In this document: piece after piece, positions 1-5,319 of the stretch
How positions within the stretch are numbered: position 1 is the stretch's first letter
Layout: every line of letters begins with the position of its first letter
Source: Dehalococcoidia bacterium
GTDB lineage: Bacteria; Chloroflexota; Dehalococcoidia; Dehalococcoidales; BS750m-G39
DNA length: 5,319 nucleotides
NCBI GenBank assembly: GCA_030615425.1
Contig: JAUWZG010000069.1
Coordinates: forward strand, 1 to 5,319
Reading direction: 5' to 3'
The notes under the pieces: model-generated
The model's database searches: none
What the model saw: only the letters and a program-made list of their open reading frames with translations
Told to the model about the DNA's origin: nothing
Position numbers and translations under genes: made by a program

Positions 1-280
1 GTGCCAACTTGCCGCTGAACACATAACCACCGTTGAAGCTCTATGCTCAGAGATAACCACCAAAACCATATTCTGTGGGGAATTCGTGCCGCTTATCGCC
101 AGCCAGCTAAGGAAGCGGCTCAAGCAAAGAGCAATAATACCGGCCACCGAACTGCGACCAGCCAGCTTGCTGGCTGAGCTGGCGAAGCGGCGGCTTGAGG
201 CAGGCGATTATGACAACCCCGCCACCCTACAACCACTATACCTCAGGCGACCAGCAATCACCCAACCCAAACACCGATAA
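1..280 (+). CDS. tsaB: TsaB C-terminal fragment (tRNA t6A synthesis protein), cut by left edge
   Basis: The frame is open from base 2 with no start inside the window, so this is the last 92 residues of a longer protein; the GTG at 86 is an internal valine codon. The fragment ends with a leucine/alanine/arginine-rich helix (LLAELAKRRLEAGDYDNPAT) followed directly by LQPLYLRRPAIT. This matches the usual TsaB/YeaZ C-terminus, where a helix and a 'G..d.p..l.P.YlR' signature close the ASKHA fold. Upstream, the FCGEFVPLI segment fits the strand that normally carries a 'vGeg' motif. In known bacteria TsaB is the non-catalytic partner of TsaD and, with TsaE, transfers threonylcarbamoyl to A37 of ANN-decoding tRNAs in the cytoplasm. 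The stop lies 21 bases before the next gene on the same strand, so co-transcription is likely. The N-terminal half is not visible, so the call rests on the C-terminal signature. Confidence 0.75.
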   Translation, partial: CQLAAEHITTVEALCSEITTKTIFCGEFVPLIASQLRKRLKQRAIIPATELRPASLLAELAKRRLEAGDYDNPATLQPLYLRRPAITQPKHR

Positions 281-301
281 TAATCAGGATGGAGACAAAA
301 A

Positions 302-748
302 ATGGCAAACTGGCCTCAAGTATCGGTTGACAGTGAGAAGGAATTTGACATGTGCTTTGTCTGCGGGCAGAAAAACCCCATCGGCCTGAAATTAAATTTT
401 GTCCGTGATGGCAAGGGAGTTAAGGCGGATTTTACCCCGGGTAAATTTCACCAGGGCTGGTCTGGAGTGGTCCACGGCGGAATTATAAGTTGCCTCCTTG
501 ATGAGGCAATGAGCTACGCCGCCCTCTTCTCTGGGGTAAATACCATAACCGCCAGGATGCAAGCCAAGTTTAAACGCCCGGTCCAGATAGGTAAGCACCT
601 CACTATCACCGCATCCGTGACCAAAAAGACCAGAAGGCTGGTTGAGGCTAAGGGAGAATTAAGGCTCAAGGATGGCGCCCCCGTAGCCAATAGCACAGCT
701 ACCATGTTTATCCTCAGCCCAAGGAGGGAGCCAAAAGGCAATGCCTGA
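302..748 (+). CDS. PaaI-type hotdog-fold thioesterase
   Basis: This 148-residue protein has the length of a single hotdog domain. Near the N-terminus is the motif CFVCGQKNPIGLKL (residues 18-31), typical of a PaaI/YbgC-like subgroup. The catalytic-helix region follows: WSGVVHGGIISCLLDEAM (53-70), with the HGG turn at 58-60 and acidic residues D67 and E68 in the helix, where hotdog thioesterases carry their catalytic Asp/Glu. Later strands (ITARMQAKFKRPVQIG, residues 85-100) match the 'F.rPv..G' core of the family. Members hydrolyse acyl-CoA thioesters in the cytoplasm, usually as dimers or tetramers; the acyl substrate cannot be read from the sequence. GGAG at 291-294 sits 7 bases before the ATG, which supports this start. 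The gene follows tsaB by 21 bases and overlaps the next gene by 8 bases, so it sits inside an operon. The fold is well supported and the substrate unknown. Confidence 0.88.
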   Translation: MANWPQVSVDSEKEFDMCFVCGQKNPIGLKLNFVRDGKGVKADFTPGKFHQGWSGVVHGGIISCLLDEAMSYAALFSGVNTITARMQAKFKRPVQIGKHLTITASVTKKTRRLVEAKGELRLKDGAPVANSTATMFILSPRREPKGNA

Positions 749-1403
749 AATTGAGGCTGTTATCTGGGATATGGATGGGGTGCTCGCTGATACTGCTTCC
801 TATCATCTCAGCGCCTGGCAGGAAATTTTCGGCAAAAGAGGGGTGAAATTCACCGAGGAGGATTTCAGGCGCAGCTTCGGGCGAAGAAATGATACTATAA
901 TCAGAAAGACTTTGGGGGAACAAATCGCTCAAGGTGAAATAGAGGCTATTGCCAGGGAAAAAGAGGAGACCTTCCGCAGAATAATAGGGCAAAACATAAA
1001 ATCACTCCCCGGAGCAGTGGAGCTGCTCCAGTCGCTTAAGAAACAGGGGGTCAAGATGGCAATAGCCTCGTCGACACCAATAGAAAATATCCGGCTAGTT
1101 ACCCGAAGTCTAGGTATAGAAAATTGCTTCCAGGCTCTCGTCACCGGTCACGATGTAACCGAGGGCAAACCCAGCCCACGGGTTTTCCTGCTGGCTGCCC
1201 AGAGATTGGGGGTTGAACCCAGGAACTGCATCGTAATTGAGGATGCTGTGGCTGGGGTGACGGCGGCTAGAAGAGCCGGCATGCGTTGTGTGGCTATCAC
1301 CAATACCCACCCCAGGCAGAGCCTGAAGGAGGCTGACCTTATAGTTGACACACTGGAGGCGATAAGTATAAATGACATAGAGGGGCTACTTCATCCCCCA
1401 TAA
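741..1403 (+). CDS. HAD-superfamily hydrolase, beta-phosphoglucomutase-like
   Basis: This 220-residue protein has all four HAD motifs in order. Motif I is WDMDGVLAD with nucleophile D10 and acid/base D12, motif II is IASST with S110, motif III is K143 in GKPSP, and motif IV is IEDAVAG with E167 and D168. Spacing and length match subfamily IA enzymes with a helical cap inserted after motif I. The cap holds FGRRNDTI (residues 46-53), comparable to the substrate-contacting loop of beta-phosphoglucomutase. Members are cytoplasmic, Mg2+-dependent and work through an aspartyl-phosphate; they are either sugar-phosphate mutases or small-molecule phosphatases, and the sequence alone does not separate these. 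The ATG lies inside the end of the thioesterase gene (ATGCCTGA, 8 bp overlap), with AGGGAG at 725-730 ten bases upstream, suggesting translational coupling. A palindromic repeat follows the stop. The fold is certain; the exact substrate is not. Confidence 0.9.
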   Translation: MPEIEAVIWDMDGVLADTASYHLSAWQEIFGKRGVKFTEEDFRRSFGRRNDTIIRKTLGEQIAQGEIEAIAREKEETFRRIIGQNIKSLPGAVELLQSLKKQGVKMAIASSTPIENIRLVTRSLGIENCFQALVTGHDVTEGKPSPRVFLLAAQRLGVEPRNCIVIEDAVAGVTAARRAGMRCVAITNTHPRQSLKEADLIVDTLEAISINDIEGLLHPP

Positions 1404-1413
1404 CTTAGAGTTT

Positions 1414-1476
1414 GTTCCCACCCGCCCTCTGAGGTTAGGGAGCAAAGCTCCTTAGGGAGGGTGAGGGGGGAAGAAC
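1414..1476. repeat. GC-rich imperfect palindromic intergenic element, copy 1
   Basis: Almost half of the 120-base gap between the HAD gene and ndk is one imperfect palindrome. The ends are GTTC (1414-1417) and GAAC (1473-1476). CACCC (1419-1423) can pair with GGGTG (1459-1463). The centre is a 9-bp hairpin, TTAGGGAGC (1435-1443) with GCTCCTTAG (1447-1455), closed by an AAA loop and containing two G-T wobbles. There is no T-run after the hairpin, so a classical terminator is unlikely, although it could still act as a barrier or RNA-stability element. Its left end, read on the minus strand, closely resembles the right end of the element at 3035-3120, so the two are probably members of one dispersed repeat family. 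The remaining bases up to ndk show only its ribosome binding site. Confidence 0.6.
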
Positions 1477-1523
1477 CAGGTTGCCAAACAACCCGTAACC
1501 TATTATTCTCTAAAGGAGCCTAA

Positions 1524-1943
1524 ATGGAACGGTCTTTAGTTCTAATCAAACCTGACGCTATGCAGAGAGGCTTGGCGGGCACTATTATCTCTCGTCTGGA
1601 GAACCTGGGGCTGAAGCTGGTGGCAATGAAGTTCCTTCACCCGGATAAAGTCTTAGCCCAGCAACACTACGCCATCCACAAGGATAAGCCCTTCTATGAT
1701 AGCCTGGTGAACTATATCAGCTCAGCTCCGCTCATCGCCTGCGTCTTTGAGGGCAAAGGAGCCATAGAGGCAGTCAGAAAAGCGATGGGGGCAACCGACC
1801 CGGCTAAGGCTGAGACAGGAACCATAAGAGGCGATTTCGGCTTGGATATTGAACGGAACACCATTCATGGCTCGGATTCAGCAGTCACCGCCGAGGAAGA
1901 AATCAAGCTGTTCTTCTCAAAGGATGAAATGTTCAGCTATTGA
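1524..1943 (+). CDS. ndk: Nucleoside-diphosphate kinase
   Basis: This 139-residue protein matches the normal Ndk length. It begins with ERSLVLIKPDAMQRG, and the phosphohistidine loop is NTIHGSDSAV with H115 as the residue phosphorylated in the ping-pong reaction. Other family positions are present at the expected spacing: K9, Y49, F57, R85, T91, R102 (TIRGDFG) and N112. The enzyme moves the gamma-phosphate from ATP to other nucleoside and deoxynucleoside diphosphates in the cytoplasm and balances NTP and dNTP pools. AAAGGAG at 1512-1518 lies 5 bases before the ATG, which fixes the start. The gene is separated from the upstream operon by a palindromic repeat and no convincing promoter was found, so read-through from upstream is possible. 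Its last 7 bases overlap the end of the convergent rsfS gene. Confidence 0.97.
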   Translation: MERSLVLIKPDAMQRGLAGTIISRLENLGLKLVAMKFLHPDKVLAQQHYAIHKDKPFYDSLVNYISSAPLIACVFEGKGAIEAVRKAMGATDPAKAETGTIRGDFGLDIERNTIHGSDSAVTAEEEIKLFFSKDEMFSY

Positions 1944-2281
1944 ATCCTGACTACCGGGACAGCCTGGCTCCACAGCTCATCAAGCTGGTAGTATCCCCGC
2001 TCAAAGGGAGCAAAGATATGAACAATAATATCGCCAAAATCAAGCAGGAGCCAGCCGGAGTCTATAGTCCCTTCGTGATGATGAGGTAAGATGCCCTCAT
2101 GCTTCAGTCTATGCCCAACTTCGTCGTAGATAGCTGAAATCTGCCGCTCGGAATCACCGCTACATATCACGAAATAATCGGCGAAGCTACATACCTTGCG
2201 GACATCGAGCAACACAATGTCACCCGCCTGCTTATCAGCGGCAGCCTCCACCGCCTTGCGCGCTACTTCTATTCCTTCCAG
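1937..2281 (-). CDS. rsfS: Ribosomal silencing factor RsfS (Iojap/DUF143), CTG start
   Basis: RsfS binds ribosomal protein uL14 on the 50S subunit and blocks joining with 30S, lowering translation when nutrients are scarce. The family signature is clear: DIVLLDVRKV, then ADYFVICSGDSERQISAI (residues 34-51), then DSGWLLLDFGDIIVHIF (74-90) and RGYYQLDELW (95-104). The first ATG/GTG/TTG-type start in frame is GTG at 2251, but the frame stays open upstream to a TAG at 2285-2287. The extra residues (LEGIEVARKAV) form the N-terminal helix normally found in this family. I therefore place the start at CTG (2279-2281), which has GGAGG exactly 7 bases upstream. This gives 114 residues, a usual length. 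The HEAT-repeat gene lies 44 bases upstream on the same strand, so the two may be co-transcribed. The stop overlaps the end of ndk by 7 bases. Confidence 0.93.
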   Translation of the reverse strand: MEGIEVARKAVEAAADKQAGDIVLLDVRKVCSFADYFVICSGDSERQISAIYDEVGHRLKHEGILPHHHEGTIDSGWLLLDFGDIIVHIFAPFERGYYQLDELWSQAVPVVRIQ

Positions 2282-2288
2282 AAACTAG

Positions 2289-2293
2289 CCTCC
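2289..2293 (-). promoter_or_regulatory. Shine-Dalgarno site GGAGG that decides the rsfS start
   Basis: Read on the minus strand, GGAGG is followed by 7 bases (CTAGTTT) and then CTG. The TAG within those 7 bases is the in-frame stop that closes the rsfS frame on the upstream side. Only TTT and CTG precede the homologous N-terminal helix, so this site points to CTG as the initiator. The internal GTG at 2251 has only a weak AAGG three bases upstream. Confidence 0.7.
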
Positions 2294-2325
2294 GTCACTC
2301 CCAGTCTTTAGCACTTTCTTCACCT

Positions 2326-2928
2326 TTATCTTCGCAAAAGCCTCTTTTGTATCTCCCCAAGAGACACTACCGCCCACGTTCGAACATACTGCTCTTTATC
2401 CTTCAGAACCTTCATGAGGGGCTCTACCGCCCTACTATCCCCTATCTCACCAAGAAGTTCTGCTGCCTCCCGTCGAATTTCCCACGCTTTATCCTTCAGA
2501 GCCTTAATGAGGGGCTCTACTGCCCTACCATCCCCTATCTCACCAAGAGCCGCTACTGCACCCCATCGAACATACTGCTTTTTATCCTTCAGAGCCTTCA
2601 TGAGGGGCTCTACCGCCCTACCATCCCCTACCTTGCCAAGAGCCACTGCTGCATCCCCTCGAACATACTTATTTTTATCCTTCAGAGCCTTAATGAGGGA
2701 CTCTACCGCCGGTTCCCCTATTTTGCCAAGAGCCACTAATGCTTCCCATCGAAGATACCACCCCCATCCCTTCAGAGCCTCAATGAGGGGCTCTACTGCC
2801 CTATCATCCCCTATCTCCCCAAGAGCCTCTGCTGCTTGCCTTCGAACATCCATCCGCCCATCCCTGAGAGCCTTTATCAGCCCCCTAACATCTCCCTTAG
2901 CCTTCATCTTTTCTATTTCCGTAGCCAT
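2326..2928 (-). CDS. HEAT-repeat protein (PBS lyase-type HEAT repeats)
   Basis: This 200-residue protein is almost wholly six HEAT-like helical units of about 31 residues, at roughly 13-41, 42-72, 73-102, 103-133, 134-164 and 165-193. The consensus is [25 protein letters not shown], the form seen in PBS-lyase-type and other bacterial HEAT proteins. Unit 3 is one residue short, and the last unit ends in the basic tail QKRLLRR. There is no signal peptide, membrane segment or catalytic domain, so it is probably a cytoplasmic binding scaffold. Its partner cannot be deduced. The start is set at ATG 2928, with AAGGGGTG five bases upstream and a -10 box about 60 bases upstream. A TTG at 2976 would add 16 residues but lies at the predicted transcription start with no ribosome site. 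The gene is upstream of rsfS on the same strand with 44 bases between them. A link to ribosome silencing is only a guess from position. Confidence 0.85.
   Translation of the reverse strand: MATEIEKMKAKGDVRGLIKALRDGRMDVRRQAAEALGEIGDDRAVEPLIEALKGWGWYLRWEALVALGKIGEPAVESLIKALKDKNKYVRGDAAVALGKVGDGRAVEPLMKALKDKKQYVRWGAVAALGEIGDGRAVEPLIKALKDKAWEIRREAAELLGEIGDSRAVEPLMKVLKDKEQYVRTWAVVSLGEIQKRLLRR
2401..2862 (-). repeat. Tandem 93-bp coding repeats inside the HEAT gene
   Basis: On the plus strand the anchor CTTCAGAGCCTT.ATGAGGGG recurs beginning at 2401, 2494, 2587, 2680 and 2770, with a weaker copy near 2863. Spacings are 93, 93, 93, 90 and about 93 bases, so there are five full periods and the start of a sixth. 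The units around 2401-2679 match over long stretches of DNA, including third codon positions. This points to recent internal duplication or gene conversion rather than protein-level conservation alone. Confidence 0.85.
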
Positions 2929-2933
2929 TTTTA

Positions 2934-2941
2934 CACCCCTT
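2934..2941 (-). promoter_or_regulatory. Ribosome binding site AAGGGGTG for the HEAT-repeat gene
   Basis: On the minus strand AAGGGGTG sits 5 bases before the ATG at 2928. It is close to the anti-Shine-Dalgarno complement AAGGAGGTG. It supports the shorter 200-residue product over the TTG start at 2976. Confidence 0.55.
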
Positions 2942-2974
2942 ACGCCACCAACTGCGTATGACAGCTTATTCAAC

Positions 2975-2994
2975 AATAATTATAAATAATTATA
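2975..2994. repeat. Tandem decamer AATAATTATA x2 in the divergent promoter region
   Basis: Two perfect head-to-tail copies of AATAATTATA lie at 2975-2984 and 2985-2994. On the minus strand each copy contains TATAAT. The 10-base period is about one helical turn, so both copies face the same side of the DNA. The upstream copy forms the -10 box proposed for the HEAT gene, and the second copy covers its predicted transcription start. Confidence 0.7.
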
Positions 2995-2997
2995 TCA
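2989..2997 (-). promoter_or_regulatory. Extended -10 promoter for the HEAT-repeat (and rsfS) genes
   Basis: On the minus strand TGATATAAT is a perfect extended -10 element (TGnTATAAT). It predicts a transcript start near 2982 and a leader of about 54 bases to the ATG at 2928. No good -35 box is present at 16-18 bases, which is common when the extended -10 is complete. Confidence 0.5.
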
Positions 2998-3002
2998 CAA
3001 TA

Positions 3003-3011
3003 TGCTATACT
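3003..3011 (+). promoter_or_regulatory. Extended -10 promoter candidate for the endonuclease IV-like gene
   Basis: TGCTATACT fits TGnTATAAT with one mismatch, predicting a transcript start near 3018. No clear -35 box is visible. The resulting leader of about 136 bases would contain the palindromic element at 3035-3120. It lies only 11 bases from the opposing -10 box of the HEAT gene. Confidence 0.4.
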
Positions 3012-3034
3012 ATAGGTTGTTTACCAATTTATTT

Positions 3035-3120
3035 TTCCCCTACCCGCCCACCCACAGAGGTTTCACCTCTAAAACTCTCTAAATTGGGGGTTATGCCCCA
3101 TAGGGCGGGAGGGTGGGAAC
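3035..3120. repeat. GC-rich palindromic intergenic element, copy 2, with two internal hairpins
   Basis: The left arm (3035-3053) is pyrimidine-rich and the right arm (3103-3117) purine-rich. CCCGCCC (3043-3049) pairs perfectly with GGGCGGG (3103-3109); alternatively CCCACCC (3047-3053) pairs with GGGTGGG (3111-3117). Between the arms are two perfect hairpins: AGAGGT/ACCTCT (3056-3061 with 3065-3070, loop TTC) and TGGGG/CCCCA (3085-3089 with 3096-3100). As RNA this would be a three-way junction. The right end (AGGGCGGG...TGGGAAC) resembles the reverse complement of the left end of the element at 1414-1476. It lies in the probable 5' leader of the downstream gene and ends 33 bases before its ATG. 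No T-run follows, so it is not a standard terminator. Confidence 0.6.
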
Positions 3121-3153
3121 GATAAACATCGGTAAAATTAAAGGGCGAGATAA

Positions 3154-3981
3154 ATGGAGAAGCTTCTATTCGGCACCGCCGGCGCTCCCCGTAGCTCCAA
3201 GACAGCGTCCTCCATAGACGGCATCAAACGCATTGCCGAGCTCGGGCTGGGCTGCCTGGAGATAGAGTTTGTCCAGGGGGTAAGAATGGGGGAGGCGGGG
3301 GCTCGGCTGGTGGCGGAAACAGCACAAAGCGAAGGAGTGAAGCTATCGGCTCACGGTCCCTACTTCATCAACCTCAATGCCCATGAGCCAGAAAAGATAG
3401 TCGCCAGCCAGGAGAGGATACTCCAGACCGCCCGCATCGGCGCTATATGCGGGGCGCAGAGCATCGTCTTTCACGCTGCCTACTACCTCGGCGACCCGCC
3501 AGAAAAGACCTACCAGACAGTAAAGAAAAACCTGGCGGAGATAATCGACCACCTTAAACGGGAAAATAATCGGGTATGGATTAGACCGGAGGTCATGGGC
3601 AAACCCAGCCAGTTCGGCACCATAGAAGAAGTGCTCAACTTATGCACTGAGCTAGATGGGGTAGGTATCTGTATGGACTTTGCCCATTGGCATGCCCGCA
3701 CCGGAGAGTTCAATTCCTACCCAGAGTTTGCCTCCGTCCTTGAACAGATAAAACAGGGGCTGGGAGATGAAGCCCTGAATGATATGCATATCCATGTCTC
3801 TGGCATTGCCTATGGCAAAAAGGGGGAAATAAAACACCTGAACCTAAAAGAGTCAGATTTACACTATATTGAACTTCTCAGAGCGCTAAAGGATTATGAG
3901 GTCAAGGGTATTGTAATCTGCGAGAGCCCCAGCCTGGAAGAGGACACCCTCCTCCTGCAGGAAACCTACCATAAGCTATGA
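3154..3981 (+). CDS. Endonuclease IV-like AP endonuclease (TIM barrel, family 2)
   Basis: This 275-residue TIM-barrel protein resembles endonuclease IV (Nfo), which cuts DNA 5' to abasic sites using a trinuclear zinc centre. It belongs with the shorter variants starting LLFGTAGAP that are also known in archaea. Likely metal ligands, with E. coli Nfo equivalents, are H67 in SAHGPYFINL (H69), H107 in VFHAAYYLG (H109), E146 in RPEVMGK (E145), D175 and H178 in MDFAHWHAR (D179, H182), H212 in MHIHVSG (H216), H228 in IKHLNL (H231) and E257 in ICESPS (E261). The position of D229 in the Nfo DRH motif aligns with I226, with E225 beside it, so one ligand is changed or shifted. GGGCGAG at 3143-3149 precedes the ATG by 4 bases. 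The gene appears monocistronic, with its own candidate promoter, and ftsH follows with a separate one. The fold is well supported; true AP endonuclease activity is inferred, and a sugar isomerase-like role is the main alternative. Confidence 0.82.
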   Translation: MEKLLFGTAGAPRSSKTASSIDGIKRIAELGLGCLEIEFVQGVRMGEAGARLVAETAQSEGVKLSAHGPYFINLNAHEPEKIVASQERILQTARIGAICGAQSIVFHAAYYLGDPPEKTYQTVKKNLAEIIDHLKRENNRVWIRPEVMGKPSQFGTIEEVLNLCTELDGVGICMDFAHWHARTGEFNSYPEFASVLEQIKQGLGDEALNDMHIHVSGIAYGKKGEIKHLNLKESDLHYIELLRALKDYEVKGIVICESPSLEEDTLLLQETYHKL

Positions 3982-4027
3982 AAACGGGCAAGTACTAATT
4001 TCCTATGTCAGATGGCTGGTTAAATTT

Positions 4028-4056
4028 TTCCCATTGATAGCTATTTCTGGTATAAT
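4028..4056 (+). promoter_or_regulatory. ftsH promoter with extended -10
   Basis: TGGTATAAT at 4048-4056 is a perfect extended -10. TTCCCA at 4028-4033 is a 4/6 match to the -35 consensus at the ideal 17-base spacing. The predicted start near 4063 leaves a leader of only about 16 bases, just enough to hold the ribosome site AAGGTGA (4066-4072). No heat-shock operator such as CIRCE was seen nearby, and no terminator hairpin was found between 3981 and this site. Confidence 0.65.
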
Positions 4057-4078
4057 ATAAATATTAAGGTGAAGATAG

Positions 4079-5319
<1,241 letters not shown>

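Noticed and set aside
86..280. A separate small 64-residue gene starting at GTG 86.
   Set aside because: The same frame is open back to base 2 and its translation continues the TsaB C-terminal domain, so the GTG is internal.
1481..1509. TTGCCA (1481-1486) and TATTCT (1504-1509) with a 17-base spacer as an ndk promoter.
   Set aside because: The -10 match is only 4/6, and the predicted start near 1516 falls inside the ribosome binding site (1512-1518), which would destroy it in the transcript.
1404..1523. Palindrome after the HAD gene as a rho-independent terminator.
   Set aside because: The hairpin is followed by a purine-rich GGGAGGGTGAGG stretch rather than a T-run, and a related element sits before a gene rather than after one.
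1937..2251. GTG at 2251 as the rsfS start.
   Set aside because: It removes the conserved N-terminal helix and has only a weak AAGG three bases upstream, whereas CTG at 2281 has a perfectly placed GGAGG.
2401..2862. A regular repeat array that could suggest CRISPR or a non-coding tandem repeat.
   Set aside because: There are no unique spacers. The period is 93/90 bases, all multiples of three, and the units translate into HEAT helices with a normal start and stop.
2326..2976. TTG at 2976 as the start of the HEAT-repeat gene.
   Set aside because: No Shine-Dalgarno site precedes it and it lies about 6 bases from the predicted transcript start. ATG at 2928 has AAGGGGTG at good spacing, and the extra 16 residues are not part of the repeat fold.
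2347..2989. Two long plus-strand open frames (2347-2739 and 2414-2989) opposite the HEAT gene.
   Set aside because: They are antisense shadows: the 93-base period, a multiple of three, keeps the opposite frames open. Their translations are repetitive Ser/Arg/Pro-rich peptides, with no ribosome site, while the minus frame encodes clear HEAT units.

Overview
The window reads as ordinary chromosomal DNA of a bacterium: compact, near-balanced base composition, mostly ATG starts with Shine-Dalgarno sites and extended -10 promoters. The gene content (TsaB, Ndk, RsfS, FtsH, plus an endonuclease IV-like protein of the form also seen in archaea) and the GC-rich palindromic intergenic repeats would fit a Chloroflexota/Dehalococcoidia-type genome. 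That placement is an impression from sequence style, not a demonstrated assignment. No mobile element, phage gene, CRISPR array, tRNA or rRNA was found.

Layout: (1) Bases 1-1403, plus strand, look like the end of an operon: the last 92 codons of tsaB (tRNA t6A synthesis), a PaaI-type hotdog thioesterase, and a HAD hydrolase of the beta-phosphoglucomutase/phosphatase type. The last two overlap by 8 bp. (2) Bases 1404-1523 hold a 63-bp imperfect palindrome ahead of ndk. (3) ndk (plus) converges on rsfS (minus), and the two coding regions overlap tail to tail by 7 bp. rsfS appears to start at a CTG codon with an ideal Shine-Dalgarno site. Upstream of it on the minus strand is a 200-residue protein made almost entirely of six HEAT-like repeats. 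(4) Bases 2929-3153 are a divergent intergenic region with an AT-rich core carrying two opposed extended -10 promoters and a tandem decamer, followed by a second GC-rich palindromic element that would lie in the 5' leader of the next gene. (5) An endonuclease IV-like TIM-barrel gene (plus) follows. (6) ftsH (plus) has its own well-formed promoter and is cut by the right edge about where the protease domain begins.

The genes are mainly housekeeping: tRNA modification, nucleotide balance, ribosome silencing, DNA repair and membrane proteolysis. I see no convincing new multi-gene system. The items most worth a second look are the CTG start of rsfS, the HEAT-repeat gene with its near-identical 93-bp DNA units and divergent promoter, the pair of related GC-rich palindromes, and the altered metal-ligand motif in the endonuclease IV-like protein.
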